This document shows positions 33,496 through 44,200 of a DNA stretch of 64,000 nt, piece after piece. A program made the translations under genes and the position numbers. The notes beneath the pieces are model-generated. The model saw only the letters and a list, made by a program, of their open reading frames with translations. It was not told where the DNA came from and searched no databases. Position 1 is the stretch's first letter, and every line of letters begins with the position of its first letter. The stretch is from Archilochus colubris. Lineage: Eukaryota > Chordata > Aves > Apodiformes > Trochilidae. The stretch lies in contig CM041083.1 of the NCBI GenBank assembly GCA_023079485.1, positions 176,011,480-176,075,479 on the forward strand, read 5' to 3'.

Positions 33496-36239
33496 TTAAA
33501 CAAGAAATGTTGACCTTTTCCCTGACATCATTTCTGCTTTTCCTGGAAATGTTCTTTGAATGACAACACGAAAGGCCATATCTATCCAGCCCTCAGTTAA
33601 AGATCCCACTGTCAGAAGTGTAAATAGAAATCTACATATCCTAATAGCAGACTGGTCAGGAAGACCACTGTGTGGCAAAACAGCATTGATGAGGAACATA
33701 TTTTGTAGGAAAATAGTTAAGGAAATTAACAGAAATTCCAGGTGCCCAGTTTGACCCTAGAGCCATATATAGGTGCCACTGGGCAGCTTTGAGCATTCTC
33801 CCTGAATACTTGGGAATCCAAATCTGCAGAATAGTTTTTGTGTTAGATAAAATATAGTTGTTCACCTCCATTTGCAAACATAAGGACCTCAGCTGGTATC
33901 CTTTAATTTTGTCTGGAATTTGCAGCCATAAGATTTTACTAAAATGAGAATTATCTGCTGTAGATATATGCTGCCTGTGGTGCTGCTTGTAGTTTTCCAT
34001 TTTGTTTTTAAAGATGAATATCTAAACCTTTTCTTTGTGTTCACTCCTATAGCAAGTATCCACTGAGCAAGTGTTTGTATTGTGACATGATAAATAAAAA
34101 TCAATGAACCAGAACAAGAAAATAAGTGCTAATTGGGAACTTCCATCAACTCTGCCCTGTCAGTGTGGGACAGCTCTGCCCACAGTGGCACTTAGGCAGC
34201 TATTAATGAACAAAGAAGTCACATTTAGCTCATTTACTGTAAATGTGAGTCAGTGTTAAAAGGTTTATTGGAAAAATTATAGAAACTGGAACATGGAAAT
34301 GTAACAAACAGGGAGGTGACTTATCAGTTCTACTGCCAATTACCACCTTTAGCACCTCAGGAGTGGATCAGTGGGATTGTATCCCAGGTGCTGGGATTAA
34401 AGTCTGCTGCAAATGCAAAGGGGCAAAGGAACAACAGCACTGGGAACCCCCTACCCTGGCAGTGCCAAGGTAGCACCATCCCTGGCCACTGCTGAGTGTC
34501 CAAGGGGGCTGAGCAGCCTCTGGACCTGGCAAACCCCCAGGACACGACACCAGCAGAGGTTCTGTCCCATCAGCCTGCCCAGGGTGGGTCACTGCATACA
34601 GGGGCAGGGGCCTCCCTGGGAGAGGCTTATGGATCCAAAGGCCAGAAAGGTTAAAAGATGAACTGGGCATCTAGCACTGGTTGCTGGAGGATCCATACTG
34701 TGTGTGCATATACACAAGCACAAACTCCACTAGTGGACTGAGTGACAGAAGAGGAGGAACATGACTGGGGCACCTGTTTGTGTGTTTTCTGTCTGTACTG
34801 ATCTCTGTATGTGTATGTCTGCATTTTGTGTGTGTGCTAACCGGGAACATGTGCTCAGCTTTGCTGCCAGGTGGACCTGGGGTTTAGTGCCACATCAGCC
34901 TCACAGGTCTGACAGTATCTGGGAGATCCTATCATCAGCATGCAGGATTTCTTGATCTAGTCTATTTGGGGCACTAAGAGGGGTATTGTGGCTGTGACAA
35001 ACACTGTCACTCCTTGGCCTGCCAGGCAAGGACTACAGTAACCTGGCAGGCCAGGGTTTTGATGCCTCTTTTCCCCTTTGGCAGCAGTGCAGATGCTCAT
35101 CTTCTCCATGGATTTCAGTGCAGGTTCTCCAAGAAGGGGACTCCAGCAGATTCAAAGAGGTCTCAGCCTCTGAAGAGCCAGTTTGGCTCCCAAATTGCTC
35201 AAGGCAGAAGAATAGGAAGGAACCACTTGCCACAGTTTTTGCTTTATTTGAAGATGCAAAACCAAAAAAGTGACTTTGCCTTTTGAAAGTGGGCAGGTAC
35301 CTGCCCCAAGTAAGGCATTTTAGCACTCACTGTTCTGCAGCTGTGGGTGCTCAGACATGCCAATGTGTTCATACATTCAGATGTTTGCACCACAGGTCTC
35401 CTACTGTGAGCATCAGTTGCACCTCTCCATTGGGATTCACTTCTCCACCTTGAGCCGTTTTAAACTTGGCCAAATCTCAGCTAAACAATGCAATAGTTAA
35501 AGGAGTTTATTTCTTGTCCTATCTGCCAGTAAACTGGCTTTGTAGTAATGGTGTTAGAAAGAACTTAGAGGTTGGCAAATAGGTAGCACTGAAAAAAATT
35601 TTAAAACATCTGTTGTCTGATTGAATGTACTAAAATTGTTGTCTCAAGTAGAAATTAATTAAAATTTACCTTTTCCTCTGTTCCATTCAAACAGTTTTGG
35701 TCAGTGAAATTCTTGAGATTGAAAATAATATCAGGAACATTGTAATAATATGAGGAATAATCTCTCTTCCTCTCTTTCTCTCACTCTCACAGACACAGAC
35801 TATCCATTTTAAAATATTTCAGCAGAGTTTTTTTTCTCTTTTCCCAGTGGTTTTTCTATGTAGTACCACGGTACATATGCTTAAGCTAATTAGAACATTT
35901 TTACCCAGCTGTTATCAACAGCAGACTGAAACAACCCTTCCAAATATTCCTCTGATATTTAAAACATTGGTTTGTCTTTTAGCAATCTTTCAGCAAAGAG
36001 TTTACATTAAGGATGACTAATGGCTCAGCTTATTCCAGACTGATTAAAGAATTCAGAATTTAGTCATCAAAAGTTTCAGGTTGCACCAGACACCTGATTA
36101 AAAGAGTTTCAGTCAATTTCCTTCCATTACTGAAAGGTACTAAATCACAGACACAAATCCATCCCAATTTAGAAGAGCACTTATGCTGAATGAAAAGTCT
36201 GATTCAATTGCCTCTGCCATCAGAGATAGAAATGTACAG

Positions 36240-36445
36240 AATGATCATGCACTCAACCATCAGAATTCAAATGGGCTCAATGAACCTCCTTAAGAATGAA
36301 TTATGGCTGCAAATTATTTGCATGAATTATTGACCAAATAATTATGAATAGCAATTACACTGGGAAGAGTTAGGCTTTATTCAGAGAGAATTCCTCAGTA
36401 GAAAAGATTATCTGAATTTTCTTGCTACAAATTATTTATCCTATC
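36240..36445. promoter_or_regulatory. Possible conserved regulatory element (weak)
   Basis: A dense set of words bound by developmental transcription factors occurs here: octamer ATTTGCAT at 36316-36323, GAATTATTGACC beside it, AATAATTATGAAT and GCAATTA just after. Such AT-rich clusters are typical of conserved vertebrate enhancers but also arise in AT-rich neutral DNA. There is no alignment to support it. Confidence 0.15.
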
Positions 36446-36689
36446 CTAATATAAACAGTGAAATTAAATTACTTGAAAAACATAATCTGAATTCTATTAA
36501 TCTTAAATGTAATTAGTAAAACCAGAAACATATTGTACACACATTTATGTCTCATATACATATAAACTGGCCAGGATAAACAGACATAAGCATCCATTTT
36601 GTGTAGCCTTAGTGAACAAATATAATTTAAAAGATTCTCTTTCTAGAAAGCCAAAAGAATAAACACAATTATTTTGTTTGTGAGAGTGG

Positions 36690-36845
36690 TTGCCTTCTCC
36701 CTGGAAGTGTTCAAGGCCAGGTTGGATGCAGCTTTCAGCAACCTGATCTAGTGGAAGGTGTCTGTCCCTACCCATTGGAGAGGGGTTGGAATTAGATGAC
36801 TTTTAGTGTCCTTTCCAACCCAAATAATTTTGATTCTATGAATCA
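36690..36845 (+). mobile_element. CR1 LINE fragment, 3' end, ~155 bp
   Basis: This begins in the last ORF2 codons (tccctggaagtgttcaaggcc), then the 3' UTR, and ends with the tail ttttgattctatgaatc. It is one of the shortest CR1 pieces here. It lies 128 bp upstream of a second CR1 in the same orientation. Confidence 0.92.
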
Positions 36846-36973
36846 GTTCCATATGCAATTAAAATAATAACCTTTTAAAGACACATCTTGAACAGAAAAC
36901 ACTTTCTTAATCTGCTTAATCTTTGGGGAATTTGTCTTTAATAATCAGAAAATTTTCTTCAGTTATCCTTAAT

Positions 36974-37930
36974 GCAGTGGTGTCCCTCAGGGGTCTACAT
37001 GAATGTTGCCGTGTAATATCTTCATCAATGACATGGACAGTGGGATCGAGAGCACCCTCAGCAAGTTTGATGATAACACTTATCTGACTGTTGCAGTCAA
37101 CATTCCAGAGAGACAAGAGGTCATCCAGAGAGACCTGGACAAGCTGGAGAAGTGGGCCCATGTAAATGAACTTCATGAGGTTCAACAAGGCCAAGTGCAG
37201 GGTCCTGCACCTGAGTAAAGGCAATGTTCACCATCAACACTGGCTGGGGGATGATGTGTTAGAGAGCAGCCCTGTGGAAAGTGACCTGGAAAGTACTCGT
37301 AGGTGAAAAGATGCACAGGAGCCAACAATGAGCATTTGCAGCCCAGAAGGCAAATCACATCCTGGGCTGCATCAAAAGAAGCGTGGCCAGCAGGTTGAGA
37401 GAGGTGATTCTGCCACTTTGTCAGGTAAGACCTCACCTGGAGTACTGTGTGCAGGTCTGGAGCCCTCAACACAAGCAGAACGTGTTGGAGTGAGTCCAGA
37501 GGAGGGGCACAAAAATGATCAGAGGGCTGGAGCACCTCTCCTACAAAGGTAGTCTGAGAGAGTTGGAATCATTCAGCCAGGAGAGAAGGTGACTCCAGAC
37601 AGACATTATAGCAACCTTCCAGAACCTGAGGGGGGCCTGCAGGAAGCCTGGAGAGGGACTGTTTACAAGAGCATGTAGTGATAGGATGAGGGATGATGGT
37701 CTTAAACCAGAGCAGGGTAAATTTAGACTACGCATTAGGAAGAAATTCTCTAGTGTGAAGCACTAGAAGGGGTTGCCCAGAGAGGTGGTGGAGGCCCCAT
37801 CTTTGGAATCATTTAAGATCAGGTTTAAACTTGCTCTAGTTAAAGATGTCCCTGGTCACTGCAGAGAGGTTGGATTAGATGACATTTAAAGGTCTCTTCC
37901 AACCCAATGCATTCTATTATTCAATGATCC
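36974..37930 (+). mobile_element. CR1 LINE, 5'-truncated, ~957 bp
   Basis: This starts in the reverse-transcriptase domain with cagtggtgtccctcaggggtc (the motif preceding the catalytic box) and encodes [11 protein letters not shown], then SKFDDNTYL, where CR1 normally has FADDT, so the catalytic box is altered. It continues through the thumb and C-terminal region to the 3' UTR and a decayed tail (attctattattcaatg). Several frameshifts make it inactive. Confidence 0.94.
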
Positions 37931-40900
37931 TAAAGATCTGTTTGTTACTTTTCACAATTGTCTTTGTAAGAAAATGAGAGAGCATTGTAATGCAAAAACT
38001 TATCACATGCAGAAGTTATTTTACTGGATTTGTTTTTTCACTGCACTATAGTAAATAGCAGCTCCTTTGAAATGAAAACATTTCTTCAGGGCAATAGAGC
38101 TTCATTTATTTTTTTGGAGCAGTGCAACTCCAACTAACTTCAGTCACCTCATAAACACTAGGAGACAAAACCAGAAAGAGTAAATGGAAATAACTGGCTC
38201 ACTGCAGAGTGTGTGGCTTCATGAAATAGTCTTAGCAGGGGGTGTGGACCTTAGCAATACCTTTTTCCCAGCTCTCCACTCCTACTGCTTCCAACCTAAT
38301 CCAAATCAGCCTCTACAGACGTGTCAATGTAAACTCAAGGGGACAATGATCTAAGCTAAAAAGAAAAGCTCTCTTCTGGATTTTAATTAATAATAAGCAT
38401 AAAATATCTTTAAATAGAATAGTTTTACAAACTCAGGTTGGAGAAAAAAAGTACAGATGCTGGAGCCAGAAGCGTGAGAATGGGAAGACTGGTGCTAGGC
38501 AGCTGCAAGCACACGTTTGGCAGGGCAGATGCTCAGAGAGTTCATTCTGCTTTGTGTTTGTGAGGGCAGTTCAGAAAAGATTGGCCATTCCTCAGGAGAA
38601 GAAAATGGCTGTGAAAAGATTCCCTGGGAGACTTTAGTCAGTCACAAATGTAGGCTCAGTTCTGGTGCAATGACTGAAGGAAATTCTTTTGAGATTATTA
38701 TTTTTCTGCCCTCGTGAGTAGAAGACGTAAATGATTCGATCACAGTATGACCCTCTCATCTTCCCTCATTAAGAAATGATGGATAGACTTACACACCACT
38801 GGCAAATCACAAATATTGCTATTCCACAGAGAGAAGCCTAAATGAAACACTCATTCCCTGATACTCTGGAAGGCTACTCAGAAGATTTATGAACCTTCAT
38901 TAAGTTTAGTGGTGCTAAAATGACTGGTTGCTTCATTAGTATGCAGAAAAATTTTACACCAGCAATCAAAAAATCTTCACTGGGAATGGCATGTTTTTCT
39001 AAAACAAATATAATATGTGTCTGAATGCTACCCTTAAGTGTAAAATAGTCCTAATTCTGGTCTTGTTCTCAGAGCTTTGTGAATGAAGTAATGTGTAGTA
39101 GGAGATATTTCCCCTTTTTAAGAACTAGGAGGGTTCAAACTCCCAGCAGGTCTGACCTGGCTCTGAAGGTCTCTGCTGTCCCAGACCCACTCATGAGTTT
39201 CATTCAGCACTGTGGTCCTCACCAGATCCTTCAGAGATCTCTCTGGTGCAGCCCAAAGCCCAACAGCACATCCTTGCATCACTTCTCCATCACTGCAGCT
39301 CTCTGTGGCCCACGAAGGCTGCCTCGGTGCTCTGCTCATTGAAGGTGGGATGATTCTCTGTGTCATTCTGGATCAGAGGGAAATTGGCAACTGGAAAAAT
39401 CTTAGTTGAATCTGTTTGGTGTGACAGAGCCCTTTTTCTAGTGTTAACATTTCTATGGTAGTAAGAATGTGACCATTGTTTGACAAGTTTTCACTCTGCT
39501 TACACACGTGTTTCTACTGTTTATTGTTTATTTTGTTTATTTAGATGCTGATGAAAATCTAGGGGATGCCTGATGAGCAGGAAACTCCCATTATAATTAT
39601 AAAGCCACAAAGAAGAAGGAGCCAGTGGAAACTTTTCCAAAGAAAGAATGGAAACACACATACTTCACAAACATCAGGAAATACAGTGCCAAACAGCTGT
39701 CCCTACAGGATACATATTAAAGGGATACTCTTCTGAGAGCTGATTGAATTCACCAGCACACTTCAGTTCCTTACTTTTCTGGAATTTTAAATGAAATTAA
39801 ACAGCACTTAATGATGATGAAAATGTCACAACAGCTTTTGAGTGAAATAACTTCTAATCACTCCACTTTCAAGAAAGAAAGACAGCAACTACTCTGGCAC
39901 GTATGAAACTTCTAAGAAGTGTCCCAGAAATCTAAATCATGTACAGCAGAATATATTTTCAGACAGAAATAAAGCAAGTGTGTATAAGAAGTGAAGCACT
40001 GGATACACAGACATACTAATGTAAAATCCTGCACCAAAGAAAGTGGGCATTAAGAATCCTGTCATAGACAGGGGACAAATGATTAATGAAGAAGATAAAT
40101 TTGATGGGGTTTGTTACTTTCAGAAATTAACAGGACAACAAGAACAGTGTGAAAATACACAGGGTGGATGATTTAGATGCTGCATGTTATAAAACAAAGA
40201 AGTTCTGTCTACTAAGACCTGTTTGAATTCTTCAGAACTAATCTCTTTTACCAGAGTGGTAATGATGGCTGACTTTGCAGTTTCCACTGGTTGTCTTTCT
40301 GAAGCTACATGGGAGCCAGGAAAATAAAAGATTCAGTCAAGAAGTGCATTCCCCAAGAAACAGCAGTTGAATTTGGACAAATATTACACATCATACATGA
40401 TGAAGGGAAATGTAATGTGTAACAACAAGACAGCTCGTTAATGGATAAGCTTTCCATAGGTAATAAAGTGCTAATGACAGGACTGAAAACAGCCAGATCA
40501 AAAGCAACAGATGGTGCAAGAGATTTTGAGCTGAGCAGCTTTACTGATGAAAGATGACATCAAAGTAGTAGCTGTGGATGAGTCCTGGCTTCCTCTCTGC
40601 CCAGTCTGTATCAGAGGTCAAGGTTACAGCTTCTGCCATATGAAGATCTTTTTCCTGATGTTAATAGATGAAAAAGAAAGCTTTTCCAAAACTGTCTCTT
40701 GGCTAAAGAAATTCAGCTACTGCTGTACACTGACTGATGAGATTAAGTCTTCTCTCTTCTAAGACTTTGGGTGGTCACATATAGAACAAAAACATTCTCA
40801 AGGCACAATATCCTAGAATTTGTTGTGAAATCATTACCAATTATTGTGGAGCTTATCTAAATGCTAAATAGATTAAGATAATTTCTGTCCTCCTGAATAA

Positions 40901-43629
40901 CACAGGGACTGATTTTCCTTTATATTGATAAATTGTGATCAAAATCCAAGCTGTTCTGCTGCCATTCAAAATCTGTGTCCTCACTTGGGTCATGATAGCC
41001 ACTTCAGGATGGGCTTCAAGAATTAATTCAGCAGACATATACACCCACACCTGAGCCTTTCACCTTAAACTGTTGTTATGGTCTGTGGACAGAAAGAGGC
41101 ACTTTAAGGGTACAATAATATCTGACTTATTTTGGACCTTAGTTATCTATGAGAAGAATGATATATTGGAATTGTGTAGTTTTTATATACAAAGAAGCTC
41201 TAAGAGGAAGGTAGGCCATCAGAAGGGGAGGCTTTTCTTTCTTGCCTAGAAACTCCTGCCCAGACCACATATTTTGTCAGGAAATCTGTTATCCCTTTTT
41301 CCTCCTTGTCTGAAAAGTACAGTACCAGATCACTACCAAAATTTAAAAAAATATATGGGAAACCAATATTTTCATGTGCATGAATAAAAGTCAATGAAGC
41401 CCATTATCTACCAAAACCAACACAAATTTTCCTCACTTTTTTACATTCTCTCTGTTGCTTTCAAGTAGCCCAGAACATCTTTTTTTCCCTGTCCATCAAT
41501 AGGTGTCAAAAGAAATCTCTGTTCACTGTCCTTTGTTTTTCAGCATGGTTTTACAGAAACCTTCCTTGCAACCTCCTTAAAGGGAAGAATAGGGTTTGCC
41601 TGAAAAATGAAGCCAACAGAGCTAACTATATGTATATACTAAATGTGAGCTTTTTGTAAGACCTTTGTCAACCAGTGAAAATATTTTACAGTGAGAAACT
41701 TGACAGGATCAGACTGTTTAATGTAGCACAAGCAGAATGACTGCTGGCTTGCTACCTGTGCCAGAGTACCTTTACAGGTAGAAAAATATAGATACTGAAG
41801 AAGTTTTAAATCTACTGGAGAAATGTATATTTGAAAGAGTTTATAGACAGGTTTGAAAGCTAAAGCTCTACACAGCTGAAGTTATACACACATGGTTAAA
41901 AGTAAGGATGATTTCCTATTAAAATTTCCTATTAAAATTGATAAACAAGCAAGATCTTCCCCTCTTTGGTGTTTTCAGTTTCAGCCTCACAAACCATTCT
42001 GAGAGATGCTTTAGTCACACAAGGTCTCTTCATACACGAGTGACTGCATGAAATGCAATGGCTTGTGAAGTTGATCAGACCCAGTCATGTAAAACCCTTT
42101 TTTGTCCTTCTGTGAGATGAATGTAGGAAGTTGTTAATCTGTGCAAAGCAGCAGTGCATTATAACTGCATGGGAAGGTTAACCTTCACCTCACATAGACC
42201 TCTGGAATCCCATTCAGACTGTATAATTTAGAGACAATGATTTTTCCCTCTCTGATCAAGCAAAATGTACTTGTCTAAGATCAAGGTGATTGACAACTTA
42301 ATTTCTGTCCTGTTACTATTTATTATTTACTGAAAAGTACATTACAGAACCTTTTATTAACATGCTGGCTCCTAACTCTAGATGATAGTCAGGCATCATT
42401 GTCTCACTTTAAGGTCCAATAAGTGCAGAAATGAGCTGCCACTTGCAGCAGGGTTCAGAATCTGTGATACAGGTGACTTAAATCCTACTTACTAACTCAT
42501 ATGCCTTTCAGAAGGGCTACATCAGACCCATATGCCCAACCTTCCCTCTGTGATCCTGCACTCTGAGCAGTACTCTTCCAGAAAAAACAAGATTTCTCAG
42601 CCTCATCATCGTTCTGCTCCCTACTAACAGCAAAGTAGCACACTGCCAAACTATGCCTTGCATTCAGCCTGCATTCCCCCTTTAGTTTTCCATCCATATC
42701 AGTAAACAAAATCCCTTTTGCAGTTAAAAGAGTAGGGGTTTGCACTGTTGGTTGTTCTTGTGGTGCCCAATCTAAGTGATTGTTTCTGCACATAGTAGAG
42801 TTTCTGGGCTTTCGGCTGTTTTTTTCCACCCTCAGCAAACCAGGTAATATGATTCACATAGAGGAGGGAGAGGGTTTAGAGCTTAACACTTGTGTGGGAT
42901 GCAACAATAGGTACTCCAAGCAACTTCTACAGAGATGGTAGGTATTTGTATTATAAGCATCTAGGCATGATGGGTGAGAGGTACCGGAATATAGGGCCCT
43001 GGGCTGGTGAATGCTGGCTGATAACCAGCTCTCTGACAACACCATCCACTCACTCCCAGTGTGCTGAGCAGCTCCTGTGGGACATAAAAGGGATCAGAAT
43101 GTAGAGTGCAAGAGCCTGTACTGTGCACATGGTGCACTTGTCCGGCTTTACTCTTCACAGCCGACTGCTTCCATTCAACTGCTTTGCAATCTCAGATCCC
43201 TTAGAGAAAAACAGATATAAATTTTACTCCCTAAGAGCAGCGATTCTGGTGTGCAACCAGGCTGATGTATAAGCAGGTGTGTGTAACTCAAGTGAGGTGT
43301 TCCACACACAAATGCCATTGGAGTTCATGTCACCTCCCAAAACAAATCTAAAGAGGAAGATCCTCAAGTATTTGTAATCTTTAATATACAGACAAAATTA
43401 ACCTGGACATTCATGTTCTGTCTTAGGTTCTTGGAAGGATAAGCAAATAGAGAAAGCAGAAAGATTTATGACAAACTGGGTTCTGCTCTGGGTTGATGTG
43501 GTGCCGTTTTTGTTAGCAGAGAAGGGGTCCTCTCCCCTAAGGATGGTCCATGTAAGCAGTAGGAATAGCTCTCCCTGCTCCAAAGTGCTTGGCCCTGCCT
43601 TAGGCCATCAGTAAACAAAAAGATTTTCG
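37931..43629. other. 5.7 kb of unique-looking DNA, no gene seen
   Basis: The GC-richer stretch 39110-39360 and the minus-strand frame 42497-42838 (113 codons) were examined without finding a known domain. A 13-bp perfect tandem pair lies at 41911-41936 (atttcctattaaa twice). Confidence 0.45.
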
Positions 43630-44200
43630 CTTCACAATGAACATATTAAAGAAGGAGAGATACAGTGTAGTTACGAGCAGGGCAGAGGAGAATGGAGTAT
43701 TGAGAGAAAGCAACACGGGGAGAGAGAGAGAGAGAGGGAACATCAGGAGAAAAACAACACCAGAGGAGAGGAATGCTGGAGCAGAGAGACCAAGGCCTGT
43801 GAGGAAAACGAGGAAGAAGGTGCCTGAAGAGATTTTTCTCTGCATCTCGTGGTGAAACAGCATCCTGTCCCCTGCAGACAGGGAGGAGCCCTCTGGAGCA
43901 GACCCTGGAGGACCATGGTGGAGCAGATGTTGTGGAGCTGCCCCCTGTGTGGAATCCTGGCAGAGCAGCCTGGGGAAGATCACGGAGCTGATGTTGTGGA
44001 CCTGCAGCAGTGGATGGGACTATTCCCAAAGCAGTCCCTGGCTCCACGGGCTGCCCGTGCTGGAGCAGTGTGCTCGTGAGGGATTGTGCCTGGCAGGAGG
44101 GACTCAGTTTGGAGGTGTTCGTGAAGGACTTTCTCCCGTGGGAGGGACCCACTGTTGGAGTAGGGATAGACTATGAGAAAAAGTTTCTGATAAGGGGCTA
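43630..44200 (+). mobile_element. ERVL-type LTR body, fragment
   Basis: The sequence follows a pattern I know from avian ERVL LTRs: a GA-rich start with gagagagaga, then gaccaaggcctgtg, gcctgaagagatttttctctgc, tcgtggtga, and several degenerate repeats of GTGGAGCAG / GCTGGAGCAG separated by GGGACC-type words, ending ctttctcccgtgggaggg. The ends and any poly(A) signal are not visible, so boundaries are approximate and no target duplication was found. The 168-codon minus-strand and 127-codon frames over this region are by-products of the GC-rich repeated composition and not genes. Confidence 0.7.

Larger units (their letters stand above)
31367..36689. other. 5.3 kb of unique-looking DNA, no gene seen
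   Basis: A GC-richer patch at about 34390-34640 has frames on both strands (34368-34670 minus, 34413-34661 plus) with proline/glycine-rich translations and no domain. A pyrimidine-rich CTCT-type run lies near 35760-35790. The stretch 36240-36445 is AT-rich with homeodomain- and octamer-type words and is listed separately. Confidence 0.45.

Noticed and set aside
42497..42838. 113-codon minus-strand frame
   Set aside because: It opens right after an in-frame stop with no convincing acceptor, and the translation is not recognised.
43646..44152. 168-codon minus-strand frame with Pro/Ser/Leu-rich translation
   Set aside because: It falls in GC-rich repeated LTR sequence; no domain, no acceptor or donor pair, and the composition explains the lack of stops.
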